From the NCBI GenBank assembly GCA_016927855.1, contig JAFGLV010000114.1, positions 1 to 64,000 on the forward strand: DNA of 64,000 nucleotides, given 5' to 3'. Below are positions 36,483-44,621 of this stretch, in pieces (the stretch's first letter is position 1; each line of letters starts with the position of its first letter). This DNA is from Sedimentisphaerales bacterium (GTDB lineage: Bacteria; Planctomycetota; Phycisphaerae; Sedimentisphaerales; Anaerobacaceae). Below the pieces are notes generated by a model. That model saw only the letters and a list, made by a program, of their open reading frames with translations. It was not told where the DNA came from and did not search any database. Made by a program: the position numbers and the translations under genes.

Positions 36483-39236
36483 ATGATGATGAAGACAGTT
36501 CGTAGTGACGCCGTAAGGCGTTTCTTGGGCTATGGCCTTGCGGGCACACTCCAAACGATGGTCGCACTATCGATGACGGCCGGCGCGGCGCCGGCGGTTG
36601 AGACGCAAGATATTGCGTCTCTACGGTGGTTGGAGCCGAACGCGCCGCGCGTCGCGACCGGCGTAAGCTGGGGCGTGCCCTGGCCCAAAGGTGCGATTCG
36701 TAGAGACGCGACACTCTGCGTCTCCAGTACGGACGGCAAGAATGTACCTCTGCAAACCTGGCCTCTGGCCTACTGGCCCGACGGCTCGTTGAAATGGAGT
36801 GGTTTCGCGGCGCTGGTCGAACCCAACACGGCCGGTCCCTTTGAGCTGTCGCAAGGGATATCGCTGTTGGCAGCCGACGCGGCCGTACGCGTCAGCGAGA
36901 GCGACGATGCCGTGATGATCGATACGGATAGCCTGGGCTGTCGGATCGCCAGGAAAGGGCGGTTTCTTTTCGATTCGCTGACGATAGATAACCGCGAGGT
37001 CGCCCGGCACGGACGGCTCGTCTGCATTCTGCAGAATGGTCCCGAGCTCGACCCGGGCAACCTGCCGCCACGCGAAGAGTTCAACAGTGAAATCGAAGGG
37101 GTCACCGTCGAGCAAAACGGTCCCGTGCGCGCGGTGGTCAAGCTCGAAGGCAGGCACAAGTCGGTGGAAGGCACCCGTGCATGGCTTCCCTTCACCGTGC
37201 GGCTGTACTTCTACGGCGGCGCCAGGCCGATACGCATGGTGCACTCGATTGTCTTCGATGGTGACGAGCATCAGGACTTCATCCGAGGCCTGGGAGTGGT
37301 CTTCGACGTGCCGATGCGCGAAGAAATCCAGAATCGTCACGTGCGTTTCTCCGGGGAAGGCGACGGTCTTTGGGCCGAGCCGATCCAACCGCTCATCGGC
37401 CGGCAGTTTGTGACCGGCAGCAATCGCCGCGACGTCTACTACGACCAGATCGAAGGACAGCGCGTTCCGAACAAAGCGGACCTGAACGCGCGGAGCCAGC
37501 ACCTCCTTTCGATGTGGGCCGTTTGGGATGATTTCCGACTGCTCCAGCCGAACGCGAACGGCTTCACCATCGAGAAGCGCACCAATCCGGAGAGCTGCTG
37601 GCTGCCCGCCGGCGCCGGCAAGCGCGCCTCGGGCCTGGTCTTCGTAGGCGATGTTTCCGGCGGGCTGGCTGTCGGCGTGAAGGACTTCTGGCAGTCGTAC
37701 CCATCCGCGCTGGAAGTTCGTCATGCGAGCAAGGATGCGGCGGAGCTGCGCGTATGGCTCTGGTCGCCCGACGTGCCGGCCATGGACATGCGTCACTACG
37801 ACACCGTTGCGCACGGCCTGGACGAAGTCTACGAGGACGTGCAGGAGGGTTTCAGCACGCCCAACGGCGTGGCGCGCACGAGCGAACTGACGCTGTTCCC
37901 GACGCCGGCGGTCCCGAGCAAAGTTGACACCGTCGAGTACGCGCGCCTTGCGAGCGCGCCTCCGCTGCTGGTCTGCACGCCGGAGTATCTCCACTCGGTC
38001 CACGCGTTCGGTTTCTGGGGCTTGCAGGACCGCTCGACTCCCTTCAAGAGCGCGATCGAGGATCAACTCGACAGCTACATCACCTACTATCAGCAGTGCA
38101 TCGAACAGGCGAACTGGCATGGTTTCTGGGACTACGGCGACGTCATGCACTCGTACGACGCCGGGCGCCACGTCTGGCGCTACGATCTGGGCGGCATGGC
38201 CTGGGACAACTCCGAACTCGGGACCGATATGTGGCTGTGGTATAGCTTCCTGCGCAGCGGCCGGGCCGACGTCTTCCGCATGGCTGAGGCGATGACCCGC
38301 CACACCGGCGAGGTGGACAGCTACCACTCGGGACGTTTCGCCGGCTTGGGCTCGCGTCACAACGTCCGACACTGGGGCTGCGGCGCCAAGGAGGCTCGTA
38401 TCAGCCAGGCCGCGTATCGGCGCTTCTACTGCTACCTGACCACCGACGAGCGAACCGGCGACGTCATGCGCGAGATGCTCCAGGCCGCCGAGCGGATTGC
38501 AGAGGTGGATCCGATGCGCCTGGCGCAGCCGATTACCGAAGCCGAGAAGAAGTACCCGGCCCGCCTGCGTTTAGGGCCCGACTGGCTGGCGCTGGCCGGC
38601 AACTGGATGACCGAATGGGAACGCACGGGCGATACGAAGTGGCGCGACAAGCTGTACGCGGGCATGGACTCGATCGCCGCGATGCCGCTCGGCATCCGCA
38701 CCGGCCGCAACCTCGTCATGGGGTTCGACCCCGAGACTGGCAGACTCTGTCAGCTCGACGACCAGGCAGGCGAGTACAACCTCGCGACCATCATGGGCGG
38801 CGCCGAGCTGGTCTTCGACCTCAACCAGATGATCGATCACGAGGGTTGGCAAGAGGCCTGGCTGCGATACTGCCGTCTGTACCGTGCGCCAAAAGACATG
38901 GTCATGCGTGACATGGAGACCGGCGCCGAGGGCGCCGACGCCTCGTACGTTCGCGATGGGCGCCTGGCTGCCTACGTCTATATGAAGACCGGAAACGAAG
39001 CATTCGCTCAGCGCGCCGTGAGGCAGTTGGGTGGACGCGGCGGCGCGCCGATCCAGACCGAGCGCGTCGAAGGACCCGAAGTGCTCAATCCCATCGAAGA
39101 ATCGCCCTGGGTGAGCACGAATACGATAGCGCAGTCGGCTTTGGAGACGATCGCGATTCTGGGCATGTGTGCCGACCACGTTCCGGCCGAAGCACCGCCT
39201 CAAAACGAGTTTCGCCGGGGTTTTCGAGGCTGGTAG
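36483..39236 (+). CDS. Exported exo-rhamnogalacturonan lyase-like protein (PL26/YetA-like)
   Basis: A 917-residue protein. From about residue 45 (WLEPNAPRVATGVSWGVPWP, PLAYWPDGSLKWSGFAAL) it shows the N-terminal RIFT-barrel domain of the PcRGLX/YetA family. A central beta-sandwich follows (about 120-480), then an alpha/alpha-barrel part (FWDYGDVMHSYDAGRHVWRY, GSRHNVRHWGCGAKEARIS, DSYHSGRFAGLGSRH). Fungal PcRGLX releases unsaturated galacturonosyl-rhamnose from the end of rhamnogalacturonan I, which fits the neighbouring PL11 array. The N-terminal about 45 residues are largely composed of three different dispersed repeats (36501-36624), so the exact start and signal peptide are uncertain. GGAAGG lies 11 bases before ATG 36483. 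Confidence 0.75.
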   Translation: MMMKTVRSDAVRRFLGYGLAGTLQTMVALSMTAGAAPAVETQDIASLRWLEPNAPRVATGVSWGVPWPKGAIRRDATLCVSSTDGKNVPLQTWPLAYWPDGSLKWSGFAALVEPNTAGPFELSQGISLLAADAAVRVSESDDAVMIDTDSLGCRIARKGRFLFDSLTIDNREVARHGRLVCILQNGPELDPGNLPPREEFNSEIEGVTVEQNGPVRAVVKLEGRHKSVEGTRAWLPFTVRLYFYGGARPIRMVHSIVFDGDEHQDFIRGLGVVFDVPMREEIQNRHVRFSGEGDGLWAEPIQPLIGRQFVTGSNRRDVYYDQIEGQRVPNKADLNARSQHLLSMWAVWDDFRLLQPNANGFTIEKRTNPESCWLPAGAGKRASGLVFVGDVSGGLAVGVKDFWQSYPSALEVRHASKDAAELRVWLWSPDVPAMDMRHYDTVAHGLDEVYEDVQEGFSTPNGVARTSELTLFPTPAVPSKVDTVEYARLASAPPLLVCTPEYLHSVHAFGFWGLQDRSTPFKSAIEDQLDSYITYYQQCIEQANWHGFWDYGDVMHSYDAGRHVWRYDLGGMAWDNSELGTDMWLWYSFLRSGRADVFRMAEAMTRHTGEVDSYHSGRFAGLGSRHNVRHWGCGAKEARISQAAYRRFYCYLTTDERTGDVMREMLQAAERIAEVDPMRLAQPITEAEKKYPARLRLGPDWLALAGNWMTEWERTGDTKWRDKLYAGMDSIAAMPLGIRTGRNLVMGFDPETGRLCQLDDQAGEYNLATIMGGAELVFDLNQMIDHEGWQEAWLRYCRLYRAPKDMVMRDMETGAEGADASYVRDGRLAAYVYMKTGNEAFAQRAVRQLGGRGGAPIQTERVEGPEVLNPIEESPWVSTNTIAQSALETIAILGMCADHVPAEAPPQNEFRRGFRGW
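36501..36557. repeat. Two adjacent dispersed repeats inside the PL26-like gene (families I and B)
   Basis: CGTAGTGACGCCGTAAGGCGT matches, inverted, ACGGCGTCACTACG at 41525-41551 (family I). Next to it TATGGCCTTGCGGGCACACT and CCAAAC match family B in reverse orientation (compare 52448-52475). Together they encode residues about 7-25 of the protein. Confidence 0.6.
36600..36624 (+). repeat. Palindromic element, family A, inside the PL26-like gene
   Basis: GAGACGCAAGA, centre TAT, TGCGTCTCTAC. Translated in frame as VETQDIASL, immediately before the conserved RIFT-barrel start RWLEPNAP. Confidence 0.8.
36700..36730 (+). repeat. Degenerate family A element inside the PL26-like gene
   Basis: GTAGAGACGC, then GACACTCT, then GCGTCTCCAGTAC. 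The arms match the family at most positions. It is read in a different frame from the other copies (RRDATLCVS), in a region that is normally a conserved strand and turn, so it may be a coincidence or an old, adapted insertion. Confidence 0.45.
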
Positions 39237-39255
39237 CGAGGAGTGAAAGGAGCTG

Positions 39256-41379
39256 ATGGTGACTAAGTGGATTGGCCCAACCGTATTGGCGCTGGTATTG
39301 GCCAATAGCAGCCTCCAAGCGCAGGGCCGCATCGACCGTCACGCACTGGTGACGCGGCACAACGTCACGCTGACCCAGGCGGACCCATTGATACCTCTGA
39401 CGGTCGGCAACGGCGAGTTTGCCTTCACCGCCGACATTACCGGTCTGCAAACCTTCCCGGAGTTTCACCAGCAAGGCACACCCCTGTGTACTCAATCCCA
39501 CTGGGGCTGGCATACCATGCCCAACCCGGAAGGCTACACGCCGGCCGACGCAATGAATGACTATGACGTCGCCGGTCGCAAGGTGCCTTATGTCGACGGC
39601 GCCGGCGCGCGGGGTTACTCGGCCGCTGCAAACTGGCTGCGGGCCAATCCGCACCGCTTGCACCTGGGACACATCGGCCTGCACCTGACCAAGTCTGACG
39701 GCACGGCTGTCGCTGTCACGGACCTGGCCGTTACGAAGCAGACGCTCGACTTGTGGGCCGGACTATTGACGAGCGAGTTCACCGTCGAAGGCGAGCCGGT
39801 CAAGGTCCTGACGGTCTGCCATCCGACGCGCGACGCGCTGGCGATCCGTATCGAATCGCCGCTGCTGCAAGCGGGACGACTGGCGGTCTCGCTGGCGTTT
39901 CCCTACGGCAAAGCCGACTGGCGCGACGCGGCCGATTGGGACCAGCCGCAACGCCACACGACGCAATGCCAGGCCGGCGAGCGTCACGCGGACATCTTCC
40001 GGAGCCTCGATAGCACACGGTACTACATCGACGCCTCATGGTCTGAAGGCGGAGAAATCGAAACCAGATCGATGCACGAATACGAGATCCGCTCCAAAGG
40101 CGAGGAGGACCTGGAGATAGTATTTGCCTTCTCCCCGGTCGCGATCGTGGGACCGCTGCCCGACTTTCAGACCATCCGCACAGCGGCCGCCGAACACTGG
40201 AAACGGTTCTGGACGACCGGCGGAGCCATCGACTTTTCTCATTGTACTGACGCGCGTGCGGCTGAACTGGAGCGGCGTGTCGTCCTTTCGCAATATCTGA
40301 CAGCAATTCAGAGTTCCGGCTCGCGTCCGCCGCAGGAGACGGGATTGGTCTTCAATAGCTGGTTCGGCAAGTTCCACCTCGAGATGCACTGGTGGCACGC
40401 GGTGCATTTCGCGTTGTGGGACCGCTTGCCTCTACTGGAGCGCAGCCTGGGCTGGTACGAACGTATTCTGCCCAAGGCCCGCGCGACGGCGCAGATGCAG
40501 GGTTACGCCGGCGCGCGCTGGCCCAAAATGACCTGCCCCGACGGTAGCGAAAGCCCCAGTTCGGTCGGCGTGTTCCTCATCTGGCAGCAGCCGCACCCGA
40601 TCTACTATGCCGAGCTGTGCTATCGCAGTCACGGCGACCGCGAAACGCTCGAACGCTATTGCGACATCGTCTTTGAAACCGCCGAGTTCATGGCGTCGTA
40701 TCCGGTCTGGGACGAAGCAGCGCAGCGCTACGTGCTCGGTCCCGCCCTGATCCCGGCGCAGGAAAGCTATGGACGCTATCGCGCCACGACGCTCAACCCC
40801 ACCTTTGAGCTGGCTTACTGGCACTGGGCCCTCGATACGGCGCAGAAGTGGCGGCAACGACTCGGTTTGCAGCGCGAGCCAAAATGGGACCGTGTGCTTG
40901 AGCATCTGTCCCGCCCGACTGTCCGCGACGGTGTGTACACCGGGATCGAGACCGCGCCCTATACGATTCGCGAAGATCATCCGTCAATGGTCGCGGCGTT
41001 GGGGTTTGTGCCGCAGACGCCTCTGATCGATCCGAACGTCATGGCGCGAACGCTCGACAGTGTCATGCAGGATTGGGACTGGCCCAGCACGTGGGGTTGG
41101 GACTATCCTATGCTGGCAATGACCGCGGCCCGCCTGGGCGAGCCCGCAAAGGCGATCGATGCGCTGTTCCTCGACGCCGAGAAGAACCGCTATCTGGCCA
41201 ACGGGCACAACTATCAGTCGGCCCGGCTGCCGCTTTATCTGCCTGGCAATGGCGGCCTGCTCACGGCGGTGGCGATGATGGCGGCCGGCTGGGACGGCTG
41301 TCCCGACCGGCCGTGTCCCGGTTTTCCGAGCGACGGCACATGGAACGTTCGCTGGGAAAGTCTACGACGCATGCCGTAG
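39256..41379 (+). CDS. Exported protein, six-hairpin glycosidase-like, family unassigned
   Basis: A 707-residue protein from ATG 39256 (AAAGGAG upstream) with a signal peptide (IGPTVLALVLANSSLQAQG). An N-terminal beta-sandwich (about 25-320: HNVTLTQADPLIPLTVGNGE, FAFTADITGLQTFPEFHQQG) leads to an alpha/alpha barrel (about 340-690: GKFHLEMHWWHAVHFALWDR, GARWPKMTCPDGSESPSSVG, PALIPAQESYGRYRAT). The layout resembles GH65 and GH95 enzymes, with Glu in LIPAQESYG and Asp in MTCPDGSES as candidate catalytic residues. I cannot place it in a numbered family. Its place between a rhamnogalacturonan exolyase and GH2 suggests a pectin-derived oligosaccharide as substrate. Confidence 0.7.
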   Translation: MVTKWIGPTVLALVLANSSLQAQGRIDRHALVTRHNVTLTQADPLIPLTVGNGEFAFTADITGLQTFPEFHQQGTPLCTQSHWGWHTMPNPEGYTPADAMNDYDVAGRKVPYVDGAGARGYSAAANWLRANPHRLHLGHIGLHLTKSDGTAVAVTDLAVTKQTLDLWAGLLTSEFTVEGEPVKVLTVCHPTRDALAIRIESPLLQAGRLAVSLAFPYGKADWRDAADWDQPQRHTTQCQAGERHADIFRSLDSTRYYIDASWSEGGEIETRSMHEYEIRSKGEEDLEIVFAFSPVAIVGPLPDFQTIRTAAAEHWKRFWTTGGAIDFSHCTDARAAELERRVVLSQYLTAIQSSGSRPPQETGLVFNSWFGKFHLEMHWWHAVHFALWDRLPLLERSLGWYERILPKARATAQMQGYAGARWPKMTCPDGSESPSSVGVFLIWQQPHPIYYAELCYRSHGDRETLERYCDIVFETAEFMASYPVWDEAAQRYVLGPALIPAQESYGRYRATTLNPTFELAYWHWALDTAQKWRQRLGLQREPKWDRVLEHLSRPTVRDGVYTGIETAPYTIREDHPSMVAALGFVPQTPLIDPNVMARTLDSVMQDWDWPSTWGWDYPMLAMTAARLGEPAKAIDALFLDAEKNRYLANGHNYQSARLPLYLPGNGGLLTAVAMMAAGWDGCPDRPCPGFPSDGTWNVRWESLRRMP

Positions 41380-41383
41380 ATCG

Positions 41384-41551
41384 CGCTTGTAGTGTGCCCG
41401 TGAGGGCATAGATAGCCAGTGTGAAGTGTGAAGTGTGAAGTGTGAAGTGTAGAGCGTCAAGGAAGCAGAGACGCAAGATCTTGCGTCTTGACTCCCGCAC
41501 GGACCACGGCCCACTTGACACTTCGCTATGACGCCTGACGGCGTCACTACG
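41384..41551. repeat. Cluster of four dispersed repeats between genes
   Basis: In order: family B at 41384-41410 (CTTGTAGTGTGCCCGTGAGG); a tandem heptamer GTGTGAA repeated four times at 41419-41446 with a fifth degenerate unit; family A at 41467-41492 (AGAGACGCAAGATCTTGCGT); family I at 41525-41551 (GACGCC / GGCGTCACTACG). They fill almost the whole 195-bp gap before the GH2 gene, leaving only about 20 bp for its ribosome site (GGGAGG). Confidence 0.75.
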
Positions 41552-41574
41552 AACCAGAAAGGGAGGTTGTCACT

Positions 41575-44484
41575 ATGAAAAACGTCTCGCAGATGCGTGG
41601 TAGCTTATTCGCGGTGGCGCTCGTACTGCTCTTGCCTTCCGCGCTCCAGGCCCAGCGGACCGTGCACGACTTCAATCGAGCTTGGCGCTTCGCGTTGGGC
41701 GAGCAGAGTGAAGGTGTGGTGCAGGCAGGTTTCGACGATTCCGGCTGGCAGGCGGTGCAACTGCCTCACGACTGGGCCATCGCCGGGCCGTTCGATCCGC
41801 GCGGGGATGGCTCTTCCGGCAAGCTGCCTTGGCGCGGCGTCGGCTGGTACCGCAAGACGTTCGAGTTGGAGAAGGCTCCCGATGGGTCACGCGTGTACTT
41901 CGACTTTGACGGCGCGATGGCCTTTCCGAAGGTCTACATCAACGGCCAACTGGCCGGCGAGTGGGACTATGGCTACATGGCGTTTCGCGTGGATGCGACG
42001 CCTTACGTGAAGTTCGGACAAACCAACGTGATCGCGGTCCAGGCCGACACGCGCCGGCATGGCACCCGCTGGTATCCCGGCGCCGGCATCTATCGCAAGG
42101 TCAAGATGGTCGTCTGCGAACCGGTCCATATCACTCAATGGGGAACGTACGTCACGACGCCTGAGGTCAGTGACGCGTCGGCGACCGTCCGCGTGCGCAC
42201 GACGGTTGACAATCATCGCGCCGCTGCGGCGCAGACAACCGTGGAAGTCGCGATTCTCGATCAGAGCGGACGTTCGATAGCGACGAGCAGCAAGGACGTG
42301 TCGGTACAAGCCGGTGGGTCGGCCGAGGCCGATCAGTCGCTTGTCGTCAAGAATCCGCAGCGTTGGGACGTGACCAGTCCCAAGCTGTACCAGGTCAAGA
42401 CCACCGTTCGTGCCGGCGGCGAGGTGGTGGACGCCGACGAGACGCCTTTCGGTATTCGCACCTTCAAGCTGACCGCCGACGACGGGTTTCATCTCAACGG
42501 TCGGCGCTTGCAGCTCTACGGCGTTTGTCTGCACCACGACCAGGGTCCGCTCGGGGCCGCGTTCTTTCCGCGCGCGATGGAGCGGCAGTTGGAAATCATG
42601 CGCGAGATGGGCGTCAACGCGGTTCGTACCAGCCACAACCCGCCGGCGGCGGAACTGCTCGATCTGTGCGATCGCATGGGCTTCGTCGTCTGGGACGAGG
42701 CGTTCGACAAGTGGAACGAGACCGCCGACCGCCTTGGCGGTCAGCCTCCCCTCGAAGAGTACGGTGAAAAGCAGATCCGCAACCTGACGCTGCGCGATCG
42801 CAACCACCCGTCCGTCGTGGTTTGGTCGATTGGGAACGAGATTGGCAACCAGCCCTACGACCGGGAAGGCAAATCGCCCCAGCGCGTCAAATTCATGAGT
42901 GACTTCTTCCGCAAGTACGACCCAACTCGGCCGGTCGGCATGGCCTGCCACATCCCCGGTACCGTCGATGAGCCGATTCTCGACGCGCTGGACTACACCG
43001 GTTGGAACTACGCTCGTCGCTACGCGCGGTATCGCGAGGAGTATCCCGACGAGCCAATTCTCTACAGCGAGTCGGCTTCGACGCTGAGCACGCGTGGCTT
43101 CTACGATTTCCCGCTGCCCAACAGCAAGACCGAATACTCCACCGACGATCTTCAGGTCAGCTCGTACGATCTCAACGCCGCGGCGTGGTCGGACATCCCC
43201 GACTTCGAGTTCCAACTGATGATCGATGACCGCTTCGTGGCTGGCGAATTCGTCTGGACTGGCTTCGACTACCTGGGGGAACCGACGCCGTTCACCCGCC
43301 AGGCGCGCAGCTCGTACTTTGGCGTCGTCGACCTGTGCGGCATCCCCAAAGACCGGTTCTACCTCTATCGCAGTCATTGGCGACCCGACACGACGACGGT
43401 CCACATCCTGCCTCACTGGAACTGGCCGGACCACGTGGGTGAGAATGTCCCTGTCTTCGTCTACACCAACGGTGATTCCGCCGAACTCTTCCTGAACGGT
43501 AAGAGCCTGGGGCGCCGTGTGAAGGGGGACGTGCCGCCGCAGCCGGAGAACTTTGCCTTGGGCAAGTCCGCCACTGCCGGTTCGACCCCGTTGGACGGGA
43601 ATCTCGTGGCGGCCAAAGCCATCGACGGCGATGTTGACACCGGCTGGTCGGCCGCGACCGCTGACGCTCAGCAATGGTGGCAGGTCGATCTGGGGCAGGT
43701 CCGGCCCATTCGCTACCTGACTCTGAACTTCGAGCAGCAGGAGCGCGACTATGGCTACGAGATCAAGGTTTCAACCGACGGCGCCGATTGGCAAACGATC
43801 GCGACCAAGGCCGTTACCCAAGTGCAGGGTCGGGGCAGGCGCGGCCTCGGCGGTTTTGGAGGCTTTGGCGGCGGACGTGGAAGAGCCGCGACGGAGACCT
43901 CCCACGACGTGGATGCCAAAGGACGCTACGTTCGAATCGAGTTCAACCAGCTTGGCGAAGATGTCGTAGCCGGTCTCAGGGAACTCGGCGTCTATCCCGC
44001 CAGGCTGCGGTCGACGTACTACGATGTAACCTACAAGTATCGTCTGCGCTGGGACGATGTCGTTTACGAGCCAGGCGAGCTGAAAGCGGTCGCTTACAAA
44101 GGCGGTATGAAGATTGGTGAAGCGGCGATGCGCACCGCCGGCGCGCCGGCGACGATCCGCCTGACACCCGACAGAACGCGATTGTCCGCGACTGGCGAAG
44201 ACTTATCCTATATCCTCGTCGAGGCATTGGACAAAGACGGGACGCTCTGTCCGCTGGCGGACAATTCGGTCCACTTCGAGATCGAGGGTCCGGCGACGAT
44301 CGGTGGCATTGGCAACGGCAATCCGCTTTCGCTCGAACCGTTCCAGGCACCCGATCACAGCCTGTTCTATGGCAAAGCCATGCTGATTCTGCGCTCCGTT
44401 GACGGCGAAACAGGCCAGATTCGCGTCACCGCGACCAGCGAAGGGCTCCAGAACGGCATGGCCAGTCTGAGAGCAACGCGTTGA
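41575..44484 (+). CDS. Exported GH2 glycoside hydrolase with inserted F5/8 (discoidin) domain
   Basis: A 969-residue protein with signal peptide (SLFAVALVLLLPSALQAQ) and the GH2 order: sugar-binding sandwich (FNRAWRFALG, PHDWAIAGPFD), immunoglobulin-like domain, and TIM barrel with acid/base Glu422 (VVWSIGNEIGN) and nucleophile Glu499 (ILYSESASTLST). Behind the barrel lies a DUF4982-like strand region, then an F5/8 type C domain at about 655-805 (FALGKSATAGSTPLDGN, WWQVDLGQVRPIRYLTLNFE), and a final sandwich. Inside the discoidin domain sits a Gly/Arg-rich insert (GRGRRGLGGFGGFGGGRGRA). Beta-galactosidase or a related exo-activity is likely; substrate not fixed. Confidence 0.88.
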   Translation: MKNVSQMRGSLFAVALVLLLPSALQAQRTVHDFNRAWRFALGEQSEGVVQAGFDDSGWQAVQLPHDWAIAGPFDPRGDGSSGKLPWRGVGWYRKTFELEKAPDGSRVYFDFDGAMAFPKVYINGQLAGEWDYGYMAFRVDATPYVKFGQTNVIAVQADTRRHGTRWYPGAGIYRKVKMVVCEPVHITQWGTYVTTPEVSDASATVRVRTTVDNHRAAAAQTTVEVAILDQSGRSIATSSKDVSVQAGGSAEADQSLVVKNPQRWDVTSPKLYQVKTTVRAGGEVVDADETPFGIRTFKLTADDGFHLNGRRLQLYGVCLHHDQGPLGAAFFPRAMERQLEIMREMGVNAVRTSHNPPAAELLDLCDRMGFVVWDEAFDKWNETADRLGGQPPLEEYGEKQIRNLTLRDRNHPSVVVWSIGNEIGNQPYDREGKSPQRVKFMSDFFRKYDPTRPVGMACHIPGTVDEPILDALDYTGWNYARRYARYREEYPDEPILYSESASTLSTRGFYDFPLPNSKTEYSTDDLQVSSYDLNAAAWSDIPDFEFQLMIDDRFVAGEFVWTGFDYLGEPTPFTRQARSSYFGVVDLCGIPKDRFYLYRSHWRPDTTTVHILPHWNWPDHVGENVPVFVYTNGDSAELFLNGKSLGRRVKGDVPPQPENFALGKSATAGSTPLDGNLVAAKAIDGDVDTGWSAATADAQQWWQVDLGQVRPIRYLTLNFEQQERDYGYEIKVSTDGADWQTIATKAVTQVQGRGRRGLGGFGGFGGGRGRAATETSHDVDAKGRYVRIEFNQLGEDVVAGLRELGVYPARLRSTYYDVTYKYRLRWDDVVYEPGELKAVAYKGGMKIGEAAMRTAGAPATIRLTPDRTRLSATGEDLSYILVEALDKDGTLCPLADNSVHFEIEGPATIGGIGNGNPLSLEPFQAPDHSLFYGKAMLILRSVDGETGQIRVTATSEGLQNGMASLRATR

Positions 44485-44543
44485 AGCTATGTCAGGGCCA
44501 TTAGCGCATCCGTGGAATAAAGGCGGTTTCGCTTCCGTCTGTC

Positions 44544-44582
44544 TGTAGTGTGCTCGTAGGGGCGAATAATCATTCGCCCTTA
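44544..44582. repeat. Fused half-copies of dispersed repeats B and C
   Basis: CTGTAGTGTGCTC (family B half) runs directly into GTAGGGGCGAATAATCATTC and GCCCT (left arm of family C; full copies at 52362 and 56849). It lies just upstream of the GH50-like gene start. Confidence 0.65.
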
Positions 44583-44621
44583 TCCGCCGATGATCTGCGC
44601 ACCTTTGATATGGAGCTGACC

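Noticed and set aside
41419-41453. Tandem heptamers as a possible CRISPR array
   Set aside because: Units are 7 bp without spacers; no cas gene is present.
41887-43674. 595-codon open frame on the minus strand inside the GH2 gene; similar long antisense frames at 36621-38372, 45051-46436, 48620-50407, 52960-54426 and 57177-58319
   Set aside because: All are antisense to genes with intact catalytic motifs, have arginine/valine-rich composition and lack ribosome sites.
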